Origin: Halopseudomonas pelagia CL-AP6
GTDB lineage: Bacteria > Pseudomonadota > Gammaproteobacteria > Pseudomonadales > Pseudomonadaceae
NCBI RefSeq assembly: GCF_000410875.1
Contig: NZ_AROI01000016.1
Location: 124,001-188,000, forward strand
Direction of reading: 5' to 3'
DNA: 64,000 nucleotides
The notes under the pieces are model-generated. The model ran no database searches, was not told the DNA's origin, and was given only the letters and a program-made list of their open reading frames with translations. Positions 43,325 through 52,883 of the stretch are shown here, one piece after another. A program made the position numbers and the translations under genes. The first letter of the stretch is position 1; each line of letters starts with the position of its first letter.

Positions 43325-44952
43325 GCAGCGCCGCAGCGGTCGCAGACGTCATCGAGGCTTTCAAGCAGCGAGGCTTCGAGTTTGTTGGCAAGACGGATGA
43401 CGGCTGGTTCAGGCTGCACGGGCAGTTGACCCCACCCCAAGCAGACAAGGGCTGTCCGTGCGAAGTTCAGCTCGATCCTACGTTCTTCGACTTACCTCGC
43501 ATCCGGCTGCTGGATATTCCTCCTGAGCTACCCGCAGCGGTTCCTCATCTGGGTACAGGTGGTGGACTTTGCTATCTCTCCAAGGGAACGGTCGTTCTGG
43601 ATATCTACGATCCTGTCGGACAGTCGCTGGCATGCTTGCAGCGCGCTGCCGTCGTGCTCGGGCAGATCTTGAAGGGGGGGATGATTGAGGATCTTACGGA
43701 AGAGTTTTTCGCCTATTGGGATGGATGGCTTTGCTTTGTGGACATGCAGGGCGAAGACCTAGGGCGACAGAGCTGCATAATCGCGCAGGCCAATGGTAAT
43801 TCTTTGTGGTTCATCACCGATAACAAAGACCGAACAACGAAGAAGTTGAAGTCGCTCGGCTACCAGGTCACCGATCAAACGGTGCTGACTTACCGGATCA
43901 AAACCAGCGCTCAACCTCGCCCGCTGACCAGCCATTGGCCTCCCGAAACAGTTGCGGATATCTTGGCGTGGCAAAGCACTCTTGACCCCCGGTGCCGGCG
44001 CAAGATTCACGCGCGCATCAAGGAAGGAGAAAGAAAGAAGGCCAACGGCGTTCTGATCGTTATCGAGTCTCTGTTGATGACGTATGGCTTTGCGGTTCTC
44101 TATGATCGTCAATGCCAAGTCCAAAAGGGCAAGCTCGCAGATCGCCGGGATTCGAGCTATGGGTTAAAGGCGATGCCCGTCTCGGTGGTCAGAATCGATG
44201 ATCGATACCTTGCCCAGCGAAACATACCTAAGTCAAAGACGCTTGCAGGTAAGAACCTAGCCGTTGTTGGATGCGGCACGATCGGCGGATATCTGTCGGA
44301 CATGCTGGTCAAGGCTGGGGCGGGGACATGCGGCGGAAAGCTCACGTTGGTGGATTTCGACTACCTTCTCCCGCAAAACATCGGGCGTCATCGCCTGGGA
44401 TTTCCGGACTTGCTGTCGAACAAGGCCGAGGCCATGGCGAAAGAACTCAAGCACTTGGCGCCAGGGGCCGAGATTCGTGCACTCCCTGTGGATGTCAGGC
44501 AGGCCCAATTGGGAGAGCTGGACTTGCTCATAGATGCCACCGGGGAAGAGTCCCTCGGGCATTGGCTATGCGGCCACTATCCACCACCTACACCCATGCT
44601 TTCGGTCTGGATAGAGGGGCCGGGTACGGCTGTCCGTGCACTCTTGAGAACGAACGCATCTGGTGCTTGCTACAGATGCCTTTGGCATAGCAACAAAAGA
44701 GGTGAACTACGCTCCACCCTTGATCCTCTTCCTACCATCTTGGCGGGGCATGGATGTGAGGGCTTGTACGTGCCGTTTCCCGCCTCGGTGTCAGTGCATG
44801 CTGCCAGCCTAGGTGCTGAAATGACACTCGACTGGGTCAACGGCGTCTATTCTCCTGCGCTGCGAACCAGGCTGATCGACCGCGCCCAGCAGCTTGCCAC
44901 GCCTGATTGCGATCCACCGCTGGATCGCGAGTGCCCTCTATGCGGCTCATGA
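43321..44952 (+). CDS. cap2: E2-E1 fusion Cap2
   Basis: This 543-aa ubiquitin-transfer-like protein has an N-terminal E2-like domain (about 1-160, candidate catalytic Cys84 in [10 protein letters not shown]). A C-terminal ThiF/E1-like domain (about 290-543) carries adenylation loop [11 protein letters not shown] (near 315) and a Cys in [10 protein letters not shown] (near 450). Cap2 conjugates the CD-NTase C-terminus to targets and primes its activity. The start ATGA overlaps cdnA. Confidence 0.92.
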   Translation: MSSAAAVADVIEAFKQRGFEFVGKTDDGWFRLHGQLTPPQADKGCPCEVQLDPTFFDLPRIRLLDIPPELPAAVPHLGTGGGLCYLSKGTVVLDIYDPVGQSLACLQRAAVVLGQILKGGMIEDLTEEFFAYWDGWLCFVDMQGEDLGRQSCIIAQANGNSLWFITDNKDRTTKKLKSLGYQVTDQTVLTYRIKTSAQPRPLTSHWPPETVADILAWQSTLDPRCRRKIHARIKEGERKKANGVLIVIESLLMTYGFAVLYDRQCQVQKGKLADRRDSSYGLKAMPVSVVRIDDRYLAQRNIPKSKTLAGKNLAVVGCGTIGGYLSDMLVKAGAGTCGGKLTLVDFDYLLPQNIGRHRLGFPDLLSNKAEAMAKELKHLAPGAEIRALPVDVRQAQLGELDLLIDATGEESLGHWLCGHYPPPTPMLSVWIEGPGTAVRALLRTNASGACYRCLWHSNKRGELRSTLDPLPTILAGHGCEGLYVPFPASVSVHAASLGAEMTLDWVNGVYSPALRTRLIDRAQQLATPDCDPPLDRECPLCGS

Positions 44953-45416
44953 GTTCCTGGGCAACCAGCGACAAGAGGACGCTGCTGCATTTCTCGGAGT
45001 CTACGCTGGAGATTTTCTATCAGCATGTCCAAGCCAGTGATACCGACTGCGAGGCTGGCGGACTGCTGCTTGGTTCGGTTCATGGAGCCCACATGCTTAT
45101 CGAACAGGCAACGGTTCCTACAATAAGGGACAAGCGATTCCACTACCTTTTCGAGCGAATGCCATTTGGTCACGAAGCCATTGCTCTGGCTCGATGGACG
45201 GCGAGTCAAGGAACCGTCCGCTATTTGGGCGAATGGCACACACATCCAGAAGACCATCCTCAACCTTCTAGTCTCGATAGATCGGAATGGAACCGCTTAT
45301 CAGCGAAGCGTCGAGACAAGCGGCCAATGCTTGCTGTTATCGTCGGGCGAAAATCTTTATATGCCGAGTTGGTGCCAGAATCAGGCCGAGGTTCGGTATT
45401 TACCTCTGTGGAATAG
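44949..45416 (+). CDS. cap3: JAB/MPN isopeptidase Cap3
   Basis: This 155-aa JAMM protease has the zinc motif HTHPE (H97, H99) with D110 and upstream acidic residue in CEAGGLLLGS (E35). Cap3 removes the CD-NTase from Cap2 conjugates. I choose ATG 44949, overlapping the cap2 stop as ATGA; a longer frame starts at 44907. It completes a type II CBASS operon. Confidence 0.92.
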   Translation: MSSWATSDKRTLLHFSESTLEIFYQHVQASDTDCEAGGLLLGSVHGAHMLIEQATVPTIRDKRFHYLFERMPFGHEAIALARWTASQGTVRYLGEWHTHPEDHPQPSSLDRSEWNRLSAKRRDKRPMLAVIVGRKSLYAELVPESGRGSVFTSVE

Positions 45417-46090
45417 CGGGCTGCGCCTGCGGGCCCCACCAACCCGGCGCTCGCTTCTTGCCCCCCAGCCACGGACTCCCTGTCGTCACGGGCGATGAAC
45501 TCAGGAAAGACTGTGGCAACGAGGCCGGCCCAGGTCTCCGCGCCAACCCTATCCACCACATGAACAGCACGTCACCAGAGTGTCATACACAAAGGTGTAT
45601 GCTCCCCACCACTAAAGGATTAGTACTAACTGAAGGATCAGTGCTCGCTGAAGGACCAGCATCCCCGTCGAAAGCCCGGCATCCTTGCCGGGCTTTTTTA
45701 TTTGCAGACCCCGAAATCAGCTACACCAGTTCTCATCAAGCGGTACGCCTGAGTATTTTCTTTGTCTCAGCTCAGCACAAACTCAGGAATAGTGCGGTTT
45801 CTCGCCACAAGACGGCTCTATCCTCGTATCAGATGGTCTATATTACTTGCAGCCAAGCTTGGGTCGAACCATTGGCTGCTTGGGTGATAATGCGGCTGGC
45901 TTTTCAGCCGTATTATCACTCTCCCTCCATACGTTTTCCCACTTTACGAATCGCTTTGCCGTCAATATCTCTACCGGCACCATCGTTGCGATACCAGCTC
46001 ATTTGAGGGTATGCATAATAGCAACTGTAGCTGAGATCACGCTCTGGGCGTGGCAGTCACCGAAGAGATATTAGCCGTACGAGTGGCATA
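45417..46090. other. 674-bp gene-poor region after CBASS
   Basis: Only short, unconvincing frames occur. It contains a terminator at 45671-45700. Short direct repeats (ACTGAAGGATCAGTGCTCGCTGAAGG, split as ACTGAAGGATCAG and GCTGAAGGACCAG) lie at about 45629-45661. The sequence looks like decayed or spacer DNA next to the phage remnant. Confidence 0.4.
45671..45700 (+). terminator. rho-independent terminator
   Basis: The stem AAGCCCGGC / GCCGGGCTT (about 45672-45680 and 45687-45695) with a 6-base loop is followed by TTTTTT. It lies some 255 bp after cap3 and probably ends that transcript or an unseen one. Confidence 0.8.
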
Positions 46091-46250
46091 TTATTGAGGA
46101 GTTACGGCTTGGGCGGAGGGCAGCAGTACAGCCAAAATATCTACTTCCAAACGCTTGGTCACACTCTCAAACCACACCGCTACGGTACCGGCTGCCCATG
46201 TATCTGGTAGTCGAGTCTGGTTCTACCATAATTATGCCGAGGCTGACCTG
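46091..46250 (-). pseudogene. decayed small reverse-strand gene (AVWFE motif)
   Basis: Reading with one frame change, this stretch gives HNYGRTRL, then LPDTWAAGTVAVWFESVTK, ending AVTPQ at a TAA (46093-46091). The HNYG...AVWFE pattern recurs at 4566-4701. No start or ribosome-binding site remains. It lies next to a broken phage tail gene, so it may belong to the same lost prophage. Confidence 0.35.
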
Positions 46251-46730
46251 ATCAGTTTTTCGATGTCCACGACCGTTCAGGCACTGCCGAGAAACACAAG
46301 CACTGCCAATCGGATCCAGCACTGGCCAGTACTGACATTATCGTGCTGCAGGCCAGACAGGGGCGGCCGTATCCCCCGGGGCAGTTTCAGATTGGTGGAG
46401 CCTATTACTCAGCAGTATCGTCGGCGATGTACACCTGACATGGACCCATCGCAACCGTGTGGGACAGGCCGACCTGGTGATTGATACGGCATTAGGGAGC
46501 ACTGGGCCAGAAGCTGGGACTACCTATAGCGCCCGGCTGCTGCGTGCTGACTACCGGACCGTGCTGGCCGGTGAAGCGGGTATCCCAGCTACTGGCGTGA
46601 CACTGACAACTGTATTGAAGGGAAGATCATTGTGGAGCTATGGGCAGTCAGGAGCAGAATGAATAGCTGGTAGAAATACCGGCATAGCCTGGCTCACAGC
46701 AACCCACCACCGCCGTGCCCCCCCCTGTAG
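46251..46730 (+). pseudogene. broken phage tail/host-specificity protein remnant
   Basis: Three frames together recover the C-terminal part of a phage tail protein. RPYPPGQFQIGGAYYSA is read from 46364. DVHLTWTHRNRVGQADLVID and then TGPEAGTTYSARL continue in another frame from about 46420. KIIVELWAVRSRMNSW then runs in a third frame from 46623, ends at an internal TAG (46671-46673) and continues KYRHSLAHSNPPPP to TAG 46728. Two frameshifts and one nonsense change show decay. The pattern is that of tail proteins with repeated Ig-like units at the end of long siphophage genes. Confidence 0.7.
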
Positions 46731-46840
46731 GGTTTGCGCTGAAGCGTGAAGTTCTTGATGGTGGGCATCGGGCTTGCCAGCAACGCGAAAGCCGGTAAGC
46801 AGTTGCACACCATTAAGACGCCAAGCGGCAGGAGGTATCA

Positions 46841-47134
46841 ATGAAAATCTTCATTCACGGTCACAGGGAGTACTTGGCCACACTGGAGATCGACTATCCA
46901 ATGGAGCAGGTGCAAGAGCGAGTCTGGTTTCATCTGAACCAAGATAAAACCCCGGATGGACCACCGCGTACTGACCTGACAGGCAAGAGCTCCCCAACCT
47001 ACCTGGCTCTGGAATACGAGTTGGCCGGATACAGGGCACATGACAAAATGCCCATGTACCAATTCCGTAGGACTCTGGAAGGGAACGGCAACTGGATTGC
47101 AAAGCCGTTGCCGCAGGTGAAAAGATTACAATAG
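46841..47134 (+). CDS. small hypothetical protein
   Basis: The 97-aa protein begins MKIFIHGHREYLATLEIDYP and has a regular codon-like composition. AGGAGG six bases upstream of ATG 46841 is the strongest ribosome-binding site in the area. No family is recognised; it directly follows the phage tail remnant, so it may be a surviving prophage gene. Confidence 0.6.
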   Translation: MKIFIHGHREYLATLEIDYPMEQVQERVWFHLNQDKTPDGPPRTDLTGKSSPTYLALEYELAGYRAHDKMPMYQFRRTLEGNGNWIAKPLPQVKRLQ

Positions 47135-47297
47135 GCAAATATCGCCGATCCGCGACAGTTATCGCGCCGCGCTACATCCAACCAGCTGAAAATGAATACC
47201 GGTTTTCTAGGGGGAGCAGTCACGGTTTGGTCACGTCTTGGTCACAAAGTCAAAATCACTCGCAGGCCAACATCATAAAACCAAACCTCAAAAACGA

Positions 47298-47334
47298 AAA
47301 AACCCCTTAACTTTCATCAAGTTAAGGGGTTTAA
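47298..47334 (-). terminator. terminator after the tRNA-Asp gene
   Basis: The inverted repeat AACCCCTTAAC / GTTAAGGGGTT (about 47301-47311 and 47321-47331) with A-rich flanks gives, on the reverse strand, a hairpin followed by TTTTTTCGTTTTT. It lies just downstream of tRNA-Asp. Confidence 0.88.
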
Positions 47335-47338
47335 AATA

Positions 47339-47415
47339 TGGCGCAGTGGACGGGACTCGAACCCGCGACCCCCGGCGTGACAGGCCGGTATTCTAACCAA
47401 CTGAACTACCACTGC
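47339..47415 (-). tRNA. tRNA-Asp (GTC)
   Basis: The reverse strand gives a full 77-base cloverleaf with a GCAGTGG acceptor, D-arm TAGTTCAGTTGGTTA, anticodon loop CTGTCAC (GTC) and T-arm GGTTCGAGTCC. The acceptor is encoded with CCA at 47341-47339. Confidence 0.97.
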
Positions 47416-47428
47416 ACAAAACCTCGAG

Positions 47429-47504
47429 TGGTGGGTGATGACGGGATCGAACCGCCGACCCTCTGCTTGTAAGGCAGATGCTCTCCCAGCTGAGCTAATC
47501 ACCC
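47429..47504 (-). tRNA. tRNA-Val (TAC)
   Basis: The reverse strand gives a 76-base cloverleaf with a GGGTGAT acceptor, D-arm TAGCTCAGCTGGGA, anticodon loop CTTACAA (TAC), T-arm GGTTCGATCC and encoded CCA. It is 13 bases upstream of tRNA-Asp, forming a Val-Asp pair common in Pseudomonas. Confidence 0.97.
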
Positions 47505-47681
47505 ATTTGCTCTCGAAGTGGGGCGCATTCTAGGCAGCTTTTATCCTTCTGGCAACACCTTTCGTAAAAAAATATCAGCCATTTTCAATATGTTAATCAA
47601 AGCCCCCGTATTGGCTGGCCGAAGCTGCCGGTGTCAGGCAATATTGCTGGCTTTTGTGACCAGACGTACAAGGACAACCTA

Positions 47682-48599
47682 ATGTGGTTTCGTAATCTTC
47701 TGCTCTACCGTTTCAGCCAGACCATTCCGTTCAGCGAAGCTGAGCTGATAACCGCGCTCGACGAGCGCCCTTCCCGCCCCTGCGGCAGTCAGGACACCCA
47801 TACCCTTGGTTGGACGACGCCCTTCGGCAAACATTCGGAGAACCGCGTTCAAGTAGCACAGGGCTACTGGTTGATCGCCCTGCGCAAGGAAGAGCGCATT
47901 CTGCCCGGTAGCGTGGTGCGCGATGGCCTAGCGGAAAAGGTTGACGAAATCGAAGCCCGCGACGGCCGCAAGGTTTACAAGAAAGAACGCGACACGCTCA
48001 AGGATGAGTTGGTCATGTCCCTGCTGCCGCGTGCCTTCACACGCACTCAGACCACCCTGGCGTGCATTGCACCGCAAGAGGGCTGGATAGCTATTGATAG
48101 CGCCAGCAGCAAGCGTGCTGAGGATCTGCTGAGCCTTCTACGCGAATGCACGGGCAGCCTCCCGGTCAGACCGCTTAACGTCAAGATCGCTCCGGCGGCG
48201 TGCATGACCGACTGGGTCAAAACCGGCCAAGCTCCCGAAGGTCTGATCATTGGCGATGAGTGCGAGCTGCGTGACACCAGCGAAGATGGCGGCGTTATAC
48301 GCTGCAAACGCCAGGACCTGGCCAGTGACGAAATCCAACAGCACCTCACCGTTGGCAAACAGGTCAGCCAGTTAAGCCTGCAGTGGCAGGAGAAACTCGC
48401 GTTCAGCCTGGACGACAAGCTCACCGTCAAGCGCTTGAAGTTCGAAGATCTTCTGCGCGATGAAGCGGATGATCAGGCCTCAGACGATATGGCCGCCGAA
48501 CTGGATGCCAGCTTCAATATCATGGCCAAGACACTGTCAGAACTAATCCCGTCACTGACGGCGGCACTGGGTGGTGAGGAAACACCGCAGGGCATCTAA
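47682..48599 (+). CDS. rdgC: recombination-associated protein RdgC
   Basis: This 305-aa ring-forming DNA-binding protein limits RecA loading. It is recognised by [11 protein letters not shown] at the start, LGWTTPFG (about 48-55) and [23 protein letters not shown] in the middle. AAGGA lies about 7 bases upstream of ATG 47682; longer in-frame starts to 47631 are outside the family. The length is typical. Confidence 0.95.
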   Translation: MWFRNLLLYRFSQTIPFSEAELITALDERPSRPCGSQDTHTLGWTTPFGKHSENRVQVAQGYWLIALRKEERILPGSVVRDGLAEKVDEIEARDGRKVYKKERDTLKDELVMSLLPRAFTRTQTTLACIAPQEGWIAIDSASSKRAEDLLSLLRECTGSLPVRPLNVKIAPAACMTDWVKTGQAPEGLIIGDECELRDTSEDGGVIRCKRQDLASDEIQQHLTVGKQVSQLSLQWQEKLAFSLDDKLTVKRLKFEDLLRDEADDQASDDMAAELDASFNIMAKTLSELIPSLTAALGGEETPQGI

Positions 48600-48921
48600 G
48601 CTGCGTCAACAGGAGAAAAGCTATCCACAATATCTGTGGACAACTTTGTGGATAGCCTGATAAAAACTCCGTCCGAACCATAGCCCACGGGCTCAAAGCT
48701 TAGAATGATCATTTTTTGAACAGTTTTTTATTCATTAAAATCAATGAGTTACGTTATACGCACGTATATCAACAGGTTACAGCAGGTTTTGACAGTACTA
48801 TGACAGCGGCGGCCGCAAACTGTGCACAATGTCAACCCGCCGCTGCCGTCCAGCGGCATACAATGCACTGAAAGACGGCAACATTAGCGCCGGCAAACCG
48901 TAGCAAGGATCCCGATCCCGT
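48600..48921. other. 322-bp intergenic region with DnaA-box-like sites
   Basis: A 12-bp inverted repeat (GCTATCCACAAT-type arms, 48620-48631 and 48645-48656) lies 20 bp after rdgC and could fold as a terminator. It holds CTATCCACA, TGTGGACAA and TGTGGATAG, each one mismatch from a DnaA box. AT-rich DNA follows (48705-48760). No gene is seen. Confidence 0.45.
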
Positions 48922-49548
48922 TTAGGGAATGACGCGCTGCTCCAGCCACCGGGATGCCGCTGAGGCAGCGTCACTACGCGGATATTGCTCGACCACATAA
49001 CGCAGCCGGGATGCTCCTAGCTCGCGGCGGCCTGATTCTATATCCGCCATTGCCAGGCCATATTCCGCACCGGCCATCCCTTCGTGCAAAGCTTCAAGCC
49101 TAGGAGCCACTTCCTGACGGTAGGCGGAGTCCGGGTACTGGCGTACAAAGCCTACCAACCCATCATGCGCACGCCGGCCCACCGTCAACCTTTCTTGATC
49201 ATCACCCTCGACCAATTCAAAGCGGACAAATTCAGCCAACGCGCGCAGATAAGCTGAGTAATCCTGATTGGTCGCATTCGGATGCCGGGTCTGAAAGTCG
49301 GCCAAAAGGCGTTCCACTGCCGGGATCTGGCCTTGCTGTAAACAGGTATAGGCTGCTTCTTGCTCCAGACCCGGGTTGCGTAACGCAAGAATCTCATTGG
49401 CCAGCTCCAGGCTGCAACGCCCCAGCCCGAGCTTGGCCCGGGCATCCACTAGCGCTGCGTTATCCACCGCCTCCCCCCGTGGCTGGGTGGCGGTGGTCGC
49501 GCAACCGGCCAGACCTATTGCCAACATGATGAGCAGAATTATCCGCAT
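48922..49548 (-). CDS. outer-membrane-type lipoprotein with TPR-like repeats
   Basis: This 208-aa lipoprotein has a lipobox (IGLAGC, Cys16) with no Asp at +2, so outer-membrane sorting is expected. The mature part is alpha-helical with TPR-like segments (near 60-100, and GAEYGLAMADIESGRRELG then LRYVVEQYP). It is 35 bp downstream of gspN on the same strand and may be co-transcribed with the second type II system. That secretin has no lipobox, so this could be its pilotin-like partner; inference only. The start is ATG 49548. Confidence 0.7.
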   Translation of the reverse strand: MRIILLIMLAIGLAGCATTATQPRGEAVDNAALVDARAKLGLGRCSLELANEILALRNPGLEQEAAYTCLQQGQIPAVERLLADFQTRHPNATNQDYSAYLRALAEFVRFELVEGDDQERLTVGRRAHDGLVGFVRQYPDSAYRQEVAPRLEALHEGMAGAEYGLAMADIESGRRELGASRLRYVVEQYPRSDAASAASRWLEQRVIP

Positions 49549-49583
49549 CGGATTGCACTCCAGATTCATTTCAAGGGTATCGT

Positions 49584-50339
49584 TCATTGCAAATTGATCC
49601 GCCAACTTGTCCAGCCCTGCGCGTTGGGCTTGCCCAACAGCGTCAGGCCGCCTACCAGCGCCGCGTCGGCGTCCGCCCGCGCCTGCATCTGGGTGTTCAA
49701 TGCCAGGGCCTGGCCGGGCCGCCAGCGGCCATCACCGCGCAAACCCAAGGGCCCTCCCCGGTCGGCCAGGTGAAAAACCAGCCAGCCGTCTTCGCCATTC
49801 AGGTCGGCGGTCAAATGCCCCAACGGCAACGCATTGGGTAATCCGCCGGCAGCGTTCTCCCACACCAGTTGGCCCTCGGCCTGGCCAATATATTCAAATT
49901 CGTTCAGCTCCAGCAGGGGTACGTCCAGAAGCCAGTGACCCGCCAGCACAAAGGGCGCCTTGTTCAAGGCTGCCATGCTGGCGGCATCCAGTCGCCCGTC
50001 TACATTCTTCAAGCGTATGGAGCCCAGCCCGACATCCAGCTGTGCCGTCACTTGGCCGTTGCGCGGCTGCCAGAACAGATCCAGGCTGATGTTGCCGCGC
50101 AGCAACCCGGACGGTTGCCAATCCCAGCGTAATGCTCCCTGATCAACGCCCTGCACCTGCATCCGGCCCACCTGCCCGGCCCACAAGGTACCCGTTAAAC
50201 CCTCCAGAGTAACCTGTGCTGGCAACTGCCCCTGTATCCGGCTCCAGACGAACGAGGCCGGCAAGTACCAGATCAAGCTACCCAGATAGAGCAAGACCCC
50301 CAGCAGGATCACGCTTTTCATGCTCACCATTTTCTTCAT
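49584..50339 (-). CDS. gspN: type II secretion protein GspN
   Basis: The 251-aa protein has one N-terminal transmembrane helix (about residues 8-28) and a periplasmic beta-rich part with YLPASFVW and GTLWAGQV, as in GspN. GspN is an accessory component found in some T2SS operons. Its ATG shares a base with the gspM stop (TGATG). Confidence 0.87.
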   Translation of the reverse strand: MKKMVSMKSVILLGVLLYLGSLIWYLPASFVWSRIQGQLPAQVTLEGLTGTLWAGQVGRMQVQGVDQGALRWDWQPSGLLRGNISLDLFWQPRNGQVTAQLDVGLGSIRLKNVDGRLDAASMAALNKAPFVLAGHWLLDVPLLELNEFEYIGQAEGQLVWENAAGGLPNALPLGHLTADLNGEDGWLVFHLADRGGPLGLRGDGRWRPGQALALNTQMQARADADAALVGGLTLLGKPNAQGWTSWRINLQ

Positions 50340-50827
50340 CAACGCGACTCCACAAGAACGCGCGCCGACACCTGCCCTGGCTCTGATCCTGCATCGACGG
50401 CCAGTTGACTGATCTGCAGACCCTGGCGTTTTTCCAACTCGGCCAGCCAGCGCATAAGCGCATCAAAGGAAACGCTGTCGAACCAGATCCGGGCGCCCTG
50501 CCCCTCAGGCTGGATACGCTCCATCGACGTGCGCATTCCCGAAGCATTGGCAGACACTTCAACCAAGGTCAGCACTGATCCATTGCCTGCTGGTGCCCTC
50601 GCTCCGCTACCGGACTGGGCAGCCGCCCTACGGCGAACCTCGGTGGCAACCTGCTGCATCCAGTCATGGTCGGCACTGAGCGTGGCAACTTCACTGTGCA
50701 AACTGGCTCGCCGATTGGCCAGCGGCTCGATAATCGCCAACCAAATCAGCAATAGCGCCAATACCAGCATACCGACGATCAGAATCACCCGCTCGCGCGG
50801 AGCCAAGCCCGCCCACCAGGCGTTCAT
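50339..50827 (-). CDS. gspM: type II secretion protein GspM
   Basis: The 162-aa protein has a short cytoplasmic start (WAGLAPRERV), one transmembrane helix (about 14-34) and a periplasmic ferredoxin-like domain ending in the conserved ARVLVESR. It works with GspL. The start overlaps the gspL stop as ATGA. Confidence 0.9.
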   Translation of the reverse strand: MNAWWAGLAPRERVILIVGMLVLALLLIWLAIIEPLANRRASLHSEVATLSADHDWMQQVATEVRRRAAAQSGSGARAPAGNGSVLTLVEVSANASGMRTSMERIQPEGQGARIWFDSVSFDALMRWLAELEKRQGLQISQLAVDAGSEPGQVSARVLVESR

Positions 50828-52062
50828 GATTCTCTCCTGGACACTTTGAGGCGTGCAGTAACGCCCTCGGTACCCGAATCGGCGCCCTGGAGGGTCTCGG
50901 TCAAACCCGGTTTGGTTGAAAGCTGCGTACGCAGTGCTTCCAAATCGGCAAAGGATTTCATTTGCAACTCTACCTCAAGCTCATTGGGTGTAGACCGGAA
51001 CTGCCTGATCCGCGCTCCATCGCTCTCCTTGATGACGGCCAGAGCCTCGTACAGTAGCGCGCCACTGCCTTGCCCGCCGGCTGCAGCGGCACTGCCCTGC
51101 ATTACCTGCCGAAACTGCTCAGGTGCATCTACGCGCCGGCTGTTTGGCAAGCTGCGCTCGAATACGCTGTTGATACCCTCTACTAGGCGGTCACGTTCAC
51201 GTGTCAGCGCTGCCCATTCCAGTGCTACCTGACCCAACGCCAAGAACACTACGACGCCAGCGGCAATCATCGCTGGCCTAGCCTTGCGCCAGGGCGGGGC
51301 GGCCATACTCACTGCATAAGCGCCGCTAAGCAGGTTTAGCGAGGGCGTCGGCCCTAGAGCTCGTCGCAAGGCTTGCATCAGATCTGCCCCCGCCTCCATT
51401 GGCAGGATACTCACGCCCTCTGCGCTACCAAGGCCCAATGCGGCTGGCTGGTAACCTACTAGCTCCAGGCGGCGCTGCGGCTCGGGCAACGCGGCCAGCC
51501 GGCGCTGCAACCAGAGCAGCAACATACCCTCTTCGATCAGAGCAGGCTCCTGATCTGCGGCGGTGATCAGCGCTTGCGGCGCAGTGCTAGGCCATGGCGA
51601 GGGCATGATGCGTAGACCCGCCTCGGGGGCGTCTTGCGCATGCAGCGCCGCCAAGGGCAGTATCGCGTCAACGCGCCAGCCACACTCACGAAATACCTCC
51701 TGCCGTTCCTGCATATGCTCCTGTTCGACGACAGCGGCGGCAATGCGCCCGTCCTCACGTCGCGGACCGGCCACGCAATGCAGTAGCTCCAGATCCTGAC
51801 TGAGCAGGTCTTCCAGGGCATAAGGCAACGCCGCGCGGATCGAGGCGGCACGCTTGACCGGCATATCCAGCCGATACAGCCCGACCGCCATCGCTGGGGC
51901 CAGCGCACGCAAACGCTCTGCGGCAAAGCGCAGACGCAAATCGGTCAGCGTATCCTGCCCCTCTTCAACCAACAGGCCCTCGCGGTCGAGCTGCCACCAG
52001 TACAATAGGGTGGCGCTCAGACCAGGCTGCTGTGAGTTCTCCGGCAATAGCACTATCAACAT
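50824..52062 (-). CDS. gspL: type II secretion protein GspL
   Basis: The 412-aa protein has an actin-like cytoplasmic domain (about 1-245), a transmembrane helix (about 260-280, MIAAGVVVFLALGQVALEW) and a periplasmic tail. ATG 52062 is chosen because the frame up to 52146 runs into gspK. It recruits GspE. Confidence 0.9.
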   Translation of the reverse strand: MLIVLLPENSQQPGLSATLLYWWQLDREGLLVEEGQDTLTDLRLRFAAERLRALAPAMAVGLYRLDMPVKRAASIRAALPYALEDLLSQDLELLHCVAGPRREDGRIAAAVVEQEHMQERQEVFRECGWRVDAILPLAALHAQDAPEAGLRIMPSPWPSTAPQALITAADQEPALIEEGMLLLWLQRRLAALPEPQRRLELVGYQPAALGLGSAEGVSILPMEAGADLMQALRRALGPTPSLNLLSGAYAVSMAAPPWRKARPAMIAAGVVVFLALGQVALEWAALTRERDRLVEGINSVFERSLPNSRRVDAPEQFRQVMQGSAAAAGGQGSGALLYEALAVIKESDGARIRQFRSTPNELEVELQMKSFADLEALRTQLSTKPGLTETLQGADSGTEGVTARLKVSRRES

Positions 52063-52079
52063 AATTCGATCCGTTATTA

Positions 52080-52883
52080 TCAGGGCTCGCAGGCCGTTTG
52101 TTCTCGCAGGACCACCACACCATTGGGCGCATCCAGCAACGAACATTGGAAGAAACGCCGCTCACCAAACTCGGCTACCAACTCCAACCGCATAAACCAG
52201 GGTGATTGCTCTGAAGCCGCTCGCCCATTGAACACGTCCTGTATCAGTTCAGAGGCGCGCTGCATGTCTATCGGGCTGGCTTGCCCAGGATAGGCAGTGA
52301 CATAGGGCGCCAGCGCTGTCCAGGCTTCGCTGGTCATGCCCACCACCGAATTCAGCTCCGAAGCGACCAGCATAGGCCGGTTACCTGAGAGCCGTGGTGG
52401 CTCGTCCAATCGATAGCTTGGATCATCGGTTTCCGGATTCATCCAGTCGCTGACCGCCAGCGCCAATTGAGCGCCGGAGGGCATGCTAGCACCCGATTCG
52501 GTGCCTACCCGGTCAACCAGCTGGGCAAAATACCCCTGTTCAGTCTCGTCTGCGCCACCTAATGCATTGAGGTTATAGCGGCACTGCATATTCTCCACCG
52601 TGGCCTGAAGGCGTACCCCATCGACCATAAACGGCAACGTCGGCGAGCGGCAGGTATCCCAGACCAACTCGTCCGGCCCGTCAACCCGCTCGAGCATTTG
52701 CAGAATCATCTTTTCCCCGCCCAACGCGATCTGTCGTGACAGGTCGCGCTCGAATACCGCGCTGGTACGGCGAATATCGGTCTGGCTGCGCATCGCCATC
52801 GCCACCGCTGCAGCGACGGCCAAAGCAACCACCAGCAATGCAGTGACTAATGCCACCCCCTGCTGTTTGCCCCGACCGCTCAC
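52080..52883 (-). CDS. gspK: type II secretion minor pseudopilin GspK
   Basis: The 267-aa protein has a leader and helix QGVALVTALLVVALAVAAAVA (residues 8-28) and a GspK domain with RYNLNALG and DWMNPETDD. It is shorter than typical GspK (about 310-330 aa), with a reduced alpha domain. It starts with a 4-bp overlap with gspJ. Confidence 0.9.
   Translation of the reverse strand: MSGRGKQQGVALVTALLVVALAVAAAVAMAMRSQTDIRRTSAVFERDLSRQIALGGEKMILQMLERVDGPDELVWDTCRSPTLPFMVDGVRLQATVENMQCRYNLNALGGADETEQGYFAQLVDRVGTESGASMPSGAQLALAVSDWMNPETDDPSYRLDEPPRLSGNRPMLVASELNSVVGMTSEAWTALAPYVTAYPGQASPIDMQRASELIQDVFNGRAASEQSPWFMRLELVAEFGERRFFQCSLLDAPNGVVVLREQTACEP

Noticed and set aside
47339-47504. Attachment-site duplication of tRNA-Asp or tRNA-Val ends
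   Set aside because: I looked for repeats of the tRNA 3' ends in the flanking decayed DNA and elsewhere in the window and saw none.
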